From Rhodospirillaceae bacterium (GTDB lineage: Bacteria; Pseudomonadota; Alphaproteobacteria; GCA-2721365): DNA of 59,798 nucleotides. The notes beneath the pieces were generated by a model. The model did not search any database. It was not told the DNA's origin and worked only from the letters and a program-made list of their open reading frames with translations. Position 1 is the stretch's first letter. Each line of letters opens with the position of its first letter. Location of the stretch: contig PBKC01000036.1 of assembly GCA_002721365.1 (NCBI GenBank), positions 1-59,798 of the forward strand. Direction: 5' to 3'. A program made the translations under genes and the position numbers. Below are positions 36,200 through 44,983 of the stretch, piece by piece.

Positions 36200-37791
36200 C
36201 CGAGCGGGTCGTCGTCTACGACACCACGCTCCGGGACGGGGCGCAGACGCAAGGCGTGGCGTTCGGTCCGGCCGACAAGCTGGCGATCGCCGCCGCGCTG
36301 GACCGTCTGGGCGTCGACTACATCGAGGGCGGTTGGCCGGGCGCCAACCCCACCGACGACGCCTTCTTCGCCCAGCCGCCGGAGCTCAAGCACGCGCGTC
36401 TCGCTGCTTTCGGCATGACCCGGCGGCAGGGGCGGAGCGCCGCCAACGATCCCGGCCTCAGCGCGGTGGTGAACGCCAAGGCGCATACGGCGACGCTGGT
36501 CGCCAAGACCTGGGACTATCACGTCGAGACCGCACTCAACGTGACGCTTGACGAGAACCTGGCGATGATCGCCGACTCGATTTCGCTCGCGCGGGAGCGG
36601 GTCGGCGAAGCGATGCTGGATGCCGAGCACTTCTTCGACGGCTACAAGGCCAACCCGACCTTCGCGCTGGAATGCCTGCGCGCCGCAGTGGACGCCGGGG
36701 CCGCGTGGCTGGTGCTGTGCGACACCAATGGCGGCACCCTGCCGGCGGAGATCGAGCGTGTCGTCGATGCGGTGAAGACGGCGCTGCCCGAGGCCGCGAT
36801 CGGCATCCACTGCCACAATGACGCCGAGACAGCGGTCGCCGGCAGCCTGGCGGCAGTTCGCGCCGGGGCGCGGCAGGTGCAGGGAACCCTGAACGGCCTC
36901 GGCGAGCGTTGCGGCAACGCCAACCTGCTGTCGGTCATGGCGAACCTGATCCTGAAGATGGGGTTCGAGGCGGGGAAGGGCGCCGAGGGACTGGTCCATC
37001 TGACCCGCACCGCGCGGATGTTGGACGAGCGCCTGAACCGGCCGACCAGCCGCAACGCGGCCTATGTCGGCGAGTCCGCCTTCGCCCATAAGGGCGGACT
37101 CCACGTCTCGGCCGTCGCCCGCGATCCCCGGACCTACGAGCATGTGCCGCCGGAAAGCGTGGGCAATGTCCGTCAGGTCGTCGTCTCCGACCAGTCCGGC
37201 CGTGCCAACCTGCTGGCCCGCTTCGCCGAGATCGGCCTCGACATCGCCCCCGACCACCCACGCGTCGCCGGCCTCGTCGAGGCGGTGAAGGCGCGGGAGC
37301 ATGACGGGTTCGCCTATGACGGCGCCGATGCGAGCTTCGAGCTTCTGGCCCGCCGCACGCTTTATGGCGTTCCCGAGTTCTTCCAGCTCGACGGCTTCCG
37401 CGTCCTCGTCGAGCAGCGGAGCCGGGAGCGCCAGTCGGCCGAGACGCTGTCGGAGGCGACCATCAAGGTCTTCGTCGGCGGCCGACGCTTGATGACCGTC
37501 GCCGAAGGCAACGGCCCGGTCGACGCCCTGGCCGGTGCGCTCAGGGAGGCATTGCTCCAGGTCTACGCGCCGCTCGAAGACATGCGTCTGGTCGACTACA
37601 AAGTCCGTATCCTGACGCCCGAGGCCGGTACGGCCGCGGTGACCAGGGTGATGATCGAAAGCGCCGACGCCAGCGGGCGGCGGTGGTCGACGGTCGGCGT
37701 CTCGGCGAACGTCCTCGACGCCTCCTACGAAGCCCTGCACGACGCGATCACCTATAAGCTGCTCCGCGACGGCGCCCGCGCCGCCGCGTGA
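36196..37791 (+). CDS. cimA: (R)-citramalate synthase
   Basis: 531 residues, right for CimA. The catalytic HMGL-like barrel starts YDTTLRDGAQTQGVAFGPADK and includes VDYIEGGWPGANPTDD, IGIHCHNDAETAVAGSLAAV and GTLNGLGERCGNANL (the HxH metal site is in HCHND). A C-terminal LeuA-type regulatory domain (about 390-531) follows. CimA makes citramalate from pyruvate and acetyl-CoA, the first step of a threonine-independent isoleucine route. The longer inter-domain region and the TQGVAF motif fit CimA better than LeuA or homocitrate synthase. Confidence 0.92.
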   Translation: MTERVVVYDTTLRDGAQTQGVAFGPADKLAIAAALDRLGVDYIEGGWPGANPTDDAFFAQPPELKHARLAAFGMTRRQGRSAANDPGLSAVVNAKAHTATLVAKTWDYHVETALNVTLDENLAMIADSISLARERVGEAMLDAEHFFDGYKANPTFALECLRAAVDAGAAWLVLCDTNGGTLPAEIERVVDAVKTALPEAAIGIHCHNDAETAVAGSLAAVRAGARQVQGTLNGLGERCGNANLLSVMANLILKMGFEAGKGAEGLVHLTRTARMLDERLNRPTSRNAAYVGESAFAHKGGLHVSAVARDPRTYEHVPPESVGNVRQVVVSDQSGRANLLARFAEIGLDIAPDHPRVAGLVEAVKAREHDGFAYDGADASFELLARRTLYGVPEFFQLDGFRVLVEQRSRERQSAETLSEATIKVFVGGRRLMTVAEGNGPVDALAGALREALLQVYAPLEDMRLVDYKVRILTPEAGTAAVTRVMIESADASGRRWSTVGVSANVLDASYEALHDAITYKLLRDGARAAA

Positions 37792-37820
37792 TGCCGCTGC
37801 TGTCCGTGCCTCTTCTTCGT

Positions 37821-37920
37821 CGTCATACCCGCGGAAGCGGGAATCCGGATGCAGCACGCGCCGCTGTCGCCCATTGCTCTCGCTCGTCATCGGATGGCAT
37901 GGCCAAGCCATGCGATGACG
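37821..37920. repeat. dispersed palindromic repeat
   Basis: Between cimA and the methyltransferase gene (211-base gap). It contains CGTCATACCCGCGGAAGCGGGAATCC, similar to 8631-8700, then TCGTCATCGGATGGCATGGCCAAGCCATGCGATGACG, a second palindrome. No gene is seen here. Confidence 0.6.
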
Positions 37921-38002
37921 GCAGGAGAGAGGCGGCACGGGGCTGGGTCAGGGGCGGCGGGGAACCCTCGGGCCTTGCCGCCCGGCGAGGCAAGCGCTAG
38001 CC

Positions 38003-38815
38003 ATGGCTGGTACCGACAAATCCCGCGAGACCCTGCAGGGCGGGCCGGCTGTCATCCTGGTCGAGCCACAGCTCGGTGAGAACATCGGCACCGCCGCTCG
38101 TGCGATGCTGAACTTCGGGCTCGACGACCTGCGTCTGGTCCGGCCGCGCGATGCCTGGCCCAACCATAGTGCGGTGGCGGCTGCGTCGGGCGCTGACCGG
38201 GTGCTGGACCGGGCGCGCGTGTTCGACGATGTCCGGGCGGCGGTCGCCGACCTTCAGCGCGTCTACGCGACCACAGCGCGGCCGCGCGGGATGGTGAAGC
38301 TGGTTCTGTCGCCCGAGCGGGCCGCCGAAGAGATGCGGACGCTTGATGGCGAGGGGGCCCGGACCGGCATCCTGTTCGGCCCCGAACGCAGCGGTCTCAC
38401 CAATGACGACGTCGCTCTGGCGGATGCGGTGATCACCGCAGACCTCAACCCGGCCTTCTCCTCGCTCAATCTGGCGATGGCGGTGCTGCTGATCGGCTAC
38501 GAATGGCATCGGGCGGGAACCAGGATCAAACCCCGTCTTCTGACCCAGGGCAAGAACCGGCGGGCGACGAAGGCAGAAGCCCACGATTTCCTCGATCGCC
38601 TCGACCGCGAGCTGACTTATCGCGGTTTCTTTCCGACGCCGGCGCTGCGGCCCTATATGATCCGTAGCATTCAAAACATCCTGAATCGGGCCGAACTGAC
38701 CGACCAGGAGGTCCGCACCCTCCACGGAATCCTCTCGGCCCTGGTGAAGGCGCCAAGAGCGCGCGGCGCCCGCGCCGCGAGGAAGCGTGCGGAGGCATCG
38801 GCAACGCGGGATTGA
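38003..38815 (+). CDS. TrmH/TrmJ-family (SPOUT) RNA methyltransferase
   Basis: 270 residues. The SPOUT knot is indicated by VEPQLGENIGTAARAMLNFG (residues 15-34), LRLVRPRDAWPN, LFGPERSGLTNDD and SLNLAMAVLLIGYEW, which form the SAM-binding trefoil loops. The C-terminal helical extension (RGFFPTPALRPYMIRSIQNIL) is that of TrmJ, which 2'-O-methylates position 32 of tRNA. TrmJ itself is likely, but other TrmH relatives cannot be excluded. The -35 box of rpsD overlaps its stop codon. Confidence 0.85.
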   Translation: MAGTDKSRETLQGGPAVILVEPQLGENIGTAARAMLNFGLDDLRLVRPRDAWPNHSAVAAASGADRVLDRARVFDDVRAAVADLQRVYATTARPRGMVKLVLSPERAAEEMRTLDGEGARTGILFGPERSGLTNDDVALADAVITADLNPAFSSLNLAMAVLLIGYEWHRAGTRIKPRLLTQGKNRRATKAEAHDFLDRLDRELTYRGFFPTPALRPYMIRSIQNILNRAELTDQEVRTLHGILSALVKAPRARGARAARKRAEASATRD

Positions 38816-38839
38816 CACCGGTTTCGCGGCGACTATATT
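38812..38839 (+). promoter_or_regulatory. rpsD promoter
   Basis: TTGACA (38812-38817) and TATATT (38834-38839) with a 16-base spacer make a near-consensus housekeeping promoter. The -35 box overlaps the stop codon of the methyltransferase gene. Confidence 0.85.
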
Positions 38840-38851
38840 GGCGCGCCTGTC

Positions 38852-38888
38852 CGTGGGCGAGGTGCGCTTTGCCCACGTGTTTTGCTTT
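38852..38888 (+). promoter_or_regulatory. leader hairpin before rpsD, attenuator-like
   Basis: CGTGGGC (38852-38858) and GCCCACG (38871-38877) form a 7-bp stem followed by TGTTTTGCTTT, all within the leader between the promoter and the ATG at 38900. It looks like a terminator placed upstream of its own gene, a plausible site for S4 feedback or attenuation. Confidence 0.45.
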
Positions 38889-38899
38889 GTGGAGAGGCA

Positions 38900-39514
38900 A
38901 TGAGTAAGCGAGAGCAGTCGAAGTACAAGATCAACCGCCGCCTCGGCGTGAATCTCTGGGGCCGGGCGAAGAGTCCCGTCAATCGCAAGGAATACGGGCC
39001 GGGCGAGCACGGGCAGCGGCGGAAGAAGGTCACCGACTTCGGCACCCAGCTCATGGCCAAGCAGAAGCTGCGCGGCTACTACGGGAACATCACCGAGAAG
39101 CAGTTCCGCCGGACCTATGACGAGGCGGTGCGCCGCCGCGGCGACACCGGCGAGAACCTGATCGGTCTCCTCGAGCGGCGCTTGGACATCATCGTCTATC
39201 GCCTGAACCTGGTGCCGACGGTCTTCGCCGCGCGCCAGTTCGTCAATCACGGCCACGTCAACGTCAACGGTCGTCGCGTCGACATCCCGAGCTATCAGGT
39301 GAAGGAAGGCGACGAGATCGCCGTGCGGCCGAAGTCGAAGAACATGGCGATGGTTCTCGAGTCGGTTCAGGTGATGGAGCGTGAGATTCCGGACTATCTG
39401 GAATTCGACGCCGACAAGCTGGTGGGCAAGTTCATCCGCCAGCCGCTGATCGTCGATGTTCCGTATCCGGTTCAGATGGAACCGAACCTCGTCATCGAGT
39501 TCTACTCGCGCTGA
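38900..39514 (+). CDS. rpsD: 30S ribosomal protein S4
   Basis: 204 residues from ATG 38900 (GGAGAGG upstream). The sequence starts [21 protein letters not shown] and has the S4 RNA-binding fold in [42 protein letters not shown]. It lacks the zinc-binding Cys of some S4 proteins, as is normal in this class. S4 starts 30S assembly by binding 16S rRNA. It is monocistronic: own promoter, leader hairpin and a strong terminator. Confidence 0.99.
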   Translation: MSKREQSKYKINRRLGVNLWGRAKSPVNRKEYGPGEHGQRRKKVTDFGTQLMAKQKLRGYYGNITEKQFRRTYDEAVRRRGDTGENLIGLLERRLDIIVYRLNLVPTVFAARQFVNHGHVNVNGRRVDIPSYQVKEGDEIAVRPKSKNMAMVLESVQVMEREIPDYLEFDADKLVGKFIRQPLIVDVPYPVQMEPNLVIEFYSR

Positions 39515-39558
39515 GTTTTCGGGGCGCTTCAGGCGCCTCGCCTCTCCGAATTTCTGCG

Positions 39559-39590
39559 AACGGCGGCAACAGTCTGTTGCCGCCGTTTTC
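39559..39590 (+). terminator. rpsD intrinsic terminator
   Basis: A 13-bp perfect stem (AACGGCGGCAACA at 39559-39571, TGTTGCCGCCGTT at 39575-39587) with a 3-base loop runs into TTTTC. The rest of the 294-base gap 39515-39808 shows no gene. Confidence 0.92.
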
Positions 39591-39808
39591 ATTGTGCGTC
39601 CAACGTCCTTTCTTGCAGAGGTTTAGTGACGACCGGCTGGTCTGCCTAAGAAAACGCCGCTTTGCGCATTCTCTCGCCATAGGCTAGTGTCGATTAGGGG
39701 GAGAGGGCAGTTTCCCGCTGGTCCCAAGGGTAGGGGATCGGGCAGACAATCGAGTGAGGCGCCCTCCGTTCTCCCGGGAGAGACGGTTAAGAAGGGGTGG
39801 GCTCGTCG

Positions 39809-41992
39809 ATGGACGCGAAGATTATCTGGCTCTTCGTCTTTGTGGCTCTGTACTGGAGCTACTGCATTTTCTGGGGGATCAAAGGCGCGCTGACGGCGAA
39901 GACCGCCAGCGACTATTTCATCGCCGGGCGCGGCATCTCGATCTGGGTGTTCGTGCTGGCGGCGACGGCGACGTCGTTCTCGGGCTGGACCTTCATGGGA
40001 CATCCAGGCCTGATCTATCGCGACGGTTTTCCCTACGCTTACGCCTCCTTCTACGCCATCACCATTCCCTTCACCGGCGTCCTGTTCCTGAAACGCCAGT
40101 GGATGCTGGGCAAACGCTTCGGCTATGTGACGCCGGGCGAGATGTTCGCGGACTACTTCAAATCCGACGCTATCCGCATCCTGGTGGTGATCGTCGCCCT
40201 GGTGTTCTCGGTGCCCTATCTGGGCGTGCAGCTCCGCGCCTCGGGCTTCCTGTTCAACGTGCTGACCGACGGCCTGCTCGACGTCAATGTCGGCATGTGG
40301 CTCCTGTCGGCAGTGGTGATCATCTACGTCGCCTCGGGCGGCCTCAGGGCCGTTGCCTATGTCGACACGATGCAATGCATCCTGCTGGCCGGCGGCATCA
40401 TCATCATCGGCATCATCGCGCTCTCCTATGTCGGCGGCTGGGACAATCTGACCCAGGGCATCGCCGCGCTGTCCGAGATCGACCAGAAGCGAACACCCGA
40501 CGGCTACAGCCATTACGTGGCGATTCCCGGCGTGATCCAGTTCGTGTCCGAAGGGCCCAAGGCGGCGGGCGGTGCCTGGACCGGCATCATGGTGCTGACC
40601 TACATGTTCGCCTTGATGGGGATCCAATCGGCGCCCGCGTTCTCGATGTGGTCGTTCTCGAACAAGAGCCCTGAGCCGTTCGCGCCGCAGCAGGTGTGGG
40701 CGTCGGCGTTCGGCATCGGCCTTATCCTGTTCCTGTTCACGGCGATTCAGGGGATCGGTGGTCACTTCCTGGGGGCCGACCTCGCCTTCCTGCGCGAGAA
40801 ACCCGCGCTCGTGTCCGACTCGGCGGTCGTGGTGCAGCGGGGCATGATCGACGCTCTCTACGGCCATGCGACCGAGGGCATTTCGGGCGAGGAGATGCGG
40901 ACCCTGGTCGGTGCCGGGATCACGGCCTATCAGGAGACAGGTAACGTTCCCACCTTCGGCGACCTCGCTGCCGCCGAAGGCGAGATCGGTGGTCTCGCTC
41001 AGCGTCTCATCCAAGGCAATGCGGACGAGAACTTGCTGACGCCCTCGGGCGAACATGTCGATATCGCCGGCGTTCCGGCCCTGGTCGACATCAAGCCTGA
41101 CGCGCTCGTCCCGCAGCTTATCCGCCTCATGCAGGAAAGCGCTCCCTGGCTTGTCGGTTTGCTCTCGGTCTGCGCCCTCGCGGCGATGCAGTCGACCGGC
41201 GCCGCCTATATGTCGACGGCCGGAGGCATGCTGACCCGTGACCTGCTCAAGCGCTATCTGATGCCCAACGCCAGCCATGGGACGCAGAAGCTGTTCGGTC
41301 GTCTGGGGGTCGTGGTGATCGTTCTCGCGGCGCTTCTGGTCGCTTCGACGTCGAGCGATGCCCTGGTGCTGCTGGGCGGCCTCGCGGTGGCCTACGGCTT
41401 CCAGATGTGGCCGGCACTGATCGCCATCTGCTGGTGGCCGTGGCTGACCGGACCGGGCATTATTCTCGGCCTGATCGCCGGGTTGGTCGCCGTGACGCTG
41501 ACGGAATCGATCGGGGCCACCTGGTTCGGCGTCACCGCTTGGGGCCGTTGGCCGCTGACCATCCACTCGGCCGGCTGGGGCATCTTCTTCAATCTCGGAA
41601 TCGCCATCCTGGTGTCGTTCTTCACCCAGAACGCCGAGGCTTCGCGGCATCGGATGACGTTCCACAGCTTCCTCCGCGACCATGCGACGCTGCCGGCGGA
41701 GAAGCGGGGGCTGATCCCGATCGCCTGGATCATCACCCTGGTCTGGTTCTTCTTCGGGATCGGGCCCGGCGCGGTGATCGGGAACACGATCTTCGGCGAT
41801 CCCAACACGCCGTCGACCTGGATGTTCGGCATCCCGTCGATCTGGACGTGGCAGATCATCTGGTGGGCGATCGGCGTCTTCATGATGTGGCTCCTCGCCT
41901 ACAAGATGGAGCTGTCCAGGGTGCCGAGCCGCGAGGTCGAGGCCCTGCACGAGGACATCGGCGACGTTCGCCTCGCCGTGGACAAGCCCTGA
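39809..41992 (+). CDS. sodium:solute symporter family (SSS) transporter
   Basis: 727 residues from ATG 39809 (a GTG at 39797 is an alternative). About 13 membrane segments are visible from IIWLFVFVALYWSYCIFWG to WAIGVFMMWLLAY. SSS features: the SDYFIAGRGISIWVF motif, ATATSFSGWTFMGHPGLIYRDGF, and GGLRAVAYVDTMQ. An unusual soluble insert of about 100 residues (about 335-435, rich in acidic residues, SGEEMRTLVGAGITAYQE) sits before LVGLLSVCALAAMQSTGAAYMSTAGG. Substrate unknown; the linked CBS-DUF294 and DnaQ genes often travel with acetate or other organic-acid symporters of this family. Confidence 0.92.
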   Translation: MDAKIIWLFVFVALYWSYCIFWGIKGALTAKTASDYFIAGRGISIWVFVLAATATSFSGWTFMGHPGLIYRDGFPYAYASFYAITIPFTGVLFLKRQWMLGKRFGYVTPGEMFADYFKSDAIRILVVIVALVFSVPYLGVQLRASGFLFNVLTDGLLDVNVGMWLLSAVVIIYVASGGLRAVAYVDTMQCILLAGGIIIIGIIALSYVGGWDNLTQGIAALSEIDQKRTPDGYSHYVAIPGVIQFVSEGPKAAGGAWTGIMVLTYMFALMGIQSAPAFSMWSFSNKSPEPFAPQQVWASAFGIGLILFLFTAIQGIGGHFLGADLAFLREKPALVSDSAVVVQRGMIDALYGHATEGISGEEMRTLVGAGITAYQETGNVPTFGDLAAAEGEIGGLAQRLIQGNADENLLTPSGEHVDIAGVPALVDIKPDALVPQLIRLMQESAPWLVGLLSVCALAAMQSTGAAYMSTAGGMLTRDLLKRYLMPNASHGTQKLFGRLGVVVIVLAALLVASTSSDALVLLGGLAVAYGFQMWPALIAICWWPWLTGPGIILGLIAGLVAVTLTESIGATWFGVTAWGRWPLTIHSAGWGIFFNLGIAILVSFFTQNAEASRHRMTFHSFLRDHATLPAEKRGLIPIAWIITLVWFFFGIGPGAVIGNTIFGDPNTPSTWMFGIPSIWTWQIIWWAIGVFMMWLLAYKMELSRVPSREVEALHEDIGDVRLAVDKP

Positions 41993-42044
41993 TCGATGTG
42001 CGGGCGGGCCGGCGCATGCCGGTCCGCCCCGCATTCACCCGTTG

Positions 42045-42287
42045 ATGACGGCGGAATTGCGCTTCCTCCTCTGGGTCGCCGTGCTGGCGGCCCTTCTGTT
42101 CTATCCGGTCGCCCGGCTCGTCTGGGTGCTGAGCGTGCGCCGGCTCGAACGGCGTCGCGGCGAACGGCTGTCGGACGAAGAGCGGCGCGGCCAGCGGCGA
42201 CGCGCTTTCCGGCTGTCGGCCGTCGTCTCGACGCTTTTTTCCACCCTCTACAACATCTATCTGATGCGGGTGGGCGGCGATGGGTGA
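42045..42287 (+). CDS. small membrane protein linked to symporter
   Basis: 80 residues with two membrane segments (about 7-27 and 57-76) separated by a strongly basic loop (RRLERRRGERLSDEERRGQRRR). Position directly after the symporter and an 8-base overlap with the next gene suggest an accessory subunit or assembly factor. Family not recognised. Confidence 0.7.
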   Translation: MTAELRFLLWVAVLAALLFYPVARLVWVLSVRRLERRRGERLSDEERRGQRRRAFRLSAVVSTLFSTLYNIYLMRVGGDG

Positions 42288-42858
42288 AGGGCTCTATCGG
42301 TTCCTGAAATACGTGGCGCTGGCCCTCGGCGGTCTCTGTATCGCCTATCTGCTCTACGACAGTTTCGGCTATCTCGCGGACCATGATGCCCGCACCTATC
42401 AGGCGGGCGAGCGCCTGTTCCAGGACGGCAAGTACGATCTGGCCGCCGAACGGTTCGACGAACTCGCGGTCCGCCAGCCCGACAATGCCGCCGTGCTGCG
42501 CGGGCTGGCGCGGTCGTTGATGCAGACCGGGCAGGATGAGGCCGCTTTCGCCGCTTTCGATCGGGCGATCGCCCTCGATCCGACGGTCGCCTCCGTCTAC
42601 GCCAATCGCGGGATCCTCCATGATCGCCGTGGTGAGTACGAAGCCGCCGTCGCCGACTATCGCCGTGCAGTCGAGACGGATGCCGAATTGGTCGAGGGGC
42701 CCGGCTGGCTGACGCGTTTCCTGCGCAATCAGCCCGAGGCGCCGCCGACAGTGGCGGACCGTCTCGCCTATCTGCAGGCTGAACTCGCGAAACCGCCGGG
42801 TGAGCGTGCGCTCAGCGATCCGGCGGCCGATGCCGCCCAACGCTCGTTCCGGCGCTGA
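42280..42858 (+). CDS. membrane-anchored tetratricopeptide repeat protein
   Basis: 192 residues: one N-terminal membrane segment (YVALALGGLCIAYLLYDSFG) then three TPR-like units, GERLFQDGKYDLAAERFDEL, DNAAVLRGLARSLMQTGQDEAAFAAFDRAI and TVASVYANRGILHDRRGEYEAAVADYRRAV. Probably anchored in the inner membrane and used for protein-protein contacts. Overlaps the small membrane gene by 8 bases, so in one operon with the symporter. Confidence 0.88.
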   Translation: MGEGLYRFLKYVALALGGLCIAYLLYDSFGYLADHDARTYQAGERLFQDGKYDLAAERFDELAVRQPDNAAVLRGLARSLMQTGQDEAAFAAFDRAIALDPTVASVYANRGILHDRRGEYEAAVADYRRAVETDAELVEGPGWLTRFLRNQPEAPPTVADRLAYLQAELAKPPGERALSDPAADAAQRSFRR

Positions 42859-42871
42859 TTAGGCTATGGGT

Positions 42872-43036
42872 TCACATGACGTCCAGGATGTCGACGAACA
42901 GGACGCGCAGGCAGAACAGAAGGGCGATCGAGCCGAACAGCAGATGCCCGATCGGCCGGTCTCCGTCGGCACTGCGGTAGGTGAGGCCGTGCCAGGCAAT
43001 TCCCGCAGTGACGATAACGAAGATCACATCCCACAT
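42872..43036 (-). CDS. small membrane protein, 54 residues
   Basis: A short frame from ATG 43036 to TGA 42872 gives MWDVIFVIVTAGIAWHGLTY..., with a second hydrophobic stretch IGHLLFGSIALLFCLRVLFVDIL. Two membrane segments in 54 residues and position nine bases after the stop of 43046-43444 suggest a coupled gene. There is no good Shine-Dalgarno, so it may depend on that coupling. Function unknown. Confidence 0.55.
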   Translation of the reverse strand: MWDVIFVIVTAGIAWHGLTYRSADGDRPIGHLLFGSIALLFCLRVLFVDILDVM

Positions 43037-43045
43037 CGCGCGCGC

Positions 43046-43444
43046 TCAGTAACAGGGAGGGAAGAAACAGCCGCTGGGGCCTTCGGCGAAGACAGCCGCC
43101 ATGAAGATCATACCCATCGCCAGTGCGATCCAGATCGCATAACGGATCCCGAGATAGACCGTGGTGGGCGTCGGCGTTTCCGGGTGGATGCCGAACATCT
43201 CCGGGGTGAGGCGCCCCGCGTCGCGCAGGTCGAGGACATGCCGCGTGAACTGACGAACCCAGGCCGGGACGAGATCATGGTACATGTAGTTGGAGAACGA
43301 TCTCTCCAGGAGGTCGCTCGGTCCCGGCCGGCCGTACCATTCGGCATAGGCGATCTCGAATACCCGAAACTCCGATATTTCCAGAACGGCCGCCGTGTCG
43401 AGGATATCGACGATGTCCGGCCGAAGCGGGGCGTCCAGGTTCAC
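43046..43444 (-). CDS. conserved hypothetical protein with C-terminal membrane segment
   Basis: 132 residues from a GTG at 43444 with GAGAGG upstream. The N-terminal 90 residues are soluble (FRVFEIAYAEWYGRPGPSDLLERSFSNYMYHD), then one membrane segment YLGIRYAIWIALAMGMIFMAAVF and a short tail with two Cys. I do not recognise the family. It is convergent with the TPR gene and divergent from the CBS-DUF294 gene, embedded in the symporter block. Confidence 0.75.
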   Translation of the reverse strand: MNLDAPLRPDIVDILDTAAVLEISEFRVFEIAYAEWYGRPGPSDLLERSFSNYMYHDLVPAWVRQFTRHVLDLRDAGRLTPEMFGIHPETPTPTTVYLGIRYAIWIALAMGMIFMAAVFAEGPSGCFFPPCY

Positions 43445-43528
43445 GGGACAACCTCTCAGTCGCTGCCGCTTCCCCCATTTTCTAGACTATAGGGCGGTTC
43501 TCCGGTGGGAGCGAGCGGCGAGCGGCCG

Positions 43529-44983
43529 ATGTCCTCACAGACGGCAGTGTTCACGGAACGGGTTTGCGATCATTTGCGGTTGCCGCCGCTCGTGGTCGAA
43601 GCGGGGGCATGTTGCGAAGCTGTCGTCCGCGCGATGGGCGAGCGTAAGGCGACGGCCGCGCTGGTGACCGGGCCGGACGGCTTGCCGATCGGTATCGTGA
43701 CCGAACGCGACGTGGTCGCACGGATCGCCTGCCGCGGGGCGGAGGCCTTGCCGATCGACGTCGTCATGACCGCGCCGGTCGCGACCATCCGCGACGACGA
43801 TCTTCTGTTCCGGGCCATCGCCTTCATGCGTCGCCGTCGCCTTCGCCATATGCCGGTCATCAATGCGGCGGGAAGGGTGGTCGGGCTGTTTGAACTTCAC
43901 GACGCTCTGACGCTCGCCGAGCCGGCGCTGGTCGACCATGTCGACCGGCTCGCCCGTGACGACAGCAGGGAGGGACTGCGACAGGTCAAGGAAGCGCAGT
44001 CCTTCGTCGCGTCGCGGTTGATGGACGACGGAGTGGCGACGTCAGCGGTCATGCGGTTGATTTCCGACATCAACATCGATCTTCACCGCCGCGCGGTCGA
44101 TCTCGCGCGACGGGAACTGGAAGCTGAGGGAAGCGGTACGCCTCCCGTCGACTTCGCCATGATCGTCATGGGGTCGGGAGGGCGAGGCGAGAGCGGCCTG
44201 ACCGCCGACCAGGACAATGGATTCATCCTCGCCGACTACCCGGACGAGGCCCATGGCGATATCGACCCCTATTTCAGGGAGCTTGCGGAGCGGACGACGG
44301 TAATACTGGATGTGGCTGGCCTGCCGTTCTGTCGAGGAGGGGTGATGGCGACCAATCCGCTGTGGCGGAAGACCGCCACGCAATGGAGGAATCAGATCGC
44401 TTTGTGGCTCCGGCGGCGTAACGACGCCATCGTCCGGCTGGGCGATATCTTCTTCGATTTCCGTCATGCCTGCGGGGCAGGGCCATTGTCCCAGGAACTC
44501 CGCGATTTCGTCACGGCGCGCCTCAAGGGCGCTTTTCCCTTCCTGCAGGCAATGCAGTCGATCCAGGCGGACCATCGCGTCGCGCTGGGATGGATGGACC
44601 GCTTGCGCACCGAATCGGCGCCCGGCGGGCGCGTGCTGGACCTGAAATACGGAGCACTTCTGCCCCTTGTCGAGGCGGTCCGACTGTTGAGCCTTCGAGA
44701 TGGGGTTCGGGAAACGGGAACCATCTCCCGGCTCCATGCGCTGCAATCGGGAGGGACCATCAGCCGGGATGAAAGCCAGGCGTTGGAGGAAGGGCTGGAA
44801 CTGGTCGCCGGCCGGGTTCTTCGCGCGCAGATCGCCGGAGCGTCGGGAGAGGGCGTCCCGGGCTATGGCGTTCCTCTCCAGTCGCTGACGCTCTACGAAC
44901 GCCGGCGCCTCCGGGATGCGATGCGTGCGATCCGCGATCTTCGCGGCAGGCTCCGCGCCGAGCTGACGGGAGATCTTCTGTGA
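43529..44983 (+). CDS. CBS-domain and DUF294 nucleotidyltransferase-like protein
   Basis: 484 residues from ATG 43529; a GTG at 43505 is possible. Two CBS motifs come first (ALVTGPDGLPIGIVTERDVVARI; RRRLRHMPVINAAGRVVGLF). The centre holds a nucleotidyltransferase signature GSGGRGESGLTADQDNGFI of the PII-uridylyltransferase kind, followed by the DUF294 C-terminal helical domain. CBS pairs usually sense adenylate nucleotides, so this may be a nucleotide-regulated nucleotidyl transferase; its target is unknown. Its stop overlaps the DnaQ-like GTG (44980-44983). Confidence 0.88.
   Translation: MSSQTAVFTERVCDHLRLPPLVVEAGACCEAVVRAMGERKATAALVTGPDGLPIGIVTERDVVARIACRGAEALPIDVVMTAPVATIRDDDLLFRAIAFMRRRRLRHMPVINAAGRVVGLFELHDALTLAEPALVDHVDRLARDDSREGLRQVKEAQSFVASRLMDDGVATSAVMRLISDINIDLHRRAVDLARRELEAEGSGTPPVDFAMIVMGSGGRGESGLTADQDNGFILADYPDEAHGDIDPYFRELAERTTVILDVAGLPFCRGGVMATNPLWRKTATQWRNQIALWLRRRNDAIVRLGDIFFDFRHACGAGPLSQELRDFVTARLKGAFPFLQAMQSIQADHRVALGWMDRLRTESAPGGRVLDLKYGALLPLVEAVRLLSLRDGVRETGTISRLHALQSGGTISRDESQALEEGLELVAGRVLRAQIAGASGEGVPGYGVPLQSLTLYERRRLRDAMRAIRDLRGRLRAELTGDLL

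Noticed and set aside
39623..42034. Open frame of about 800 codons on the minus strand opposite the SSS symporter
   Set aside because: It is the mirror of a clear membrane transporter gene; composition is His/Arg/Asp-rich with no domain, as expected of the antisense frame of G+C-rich coding DNA.
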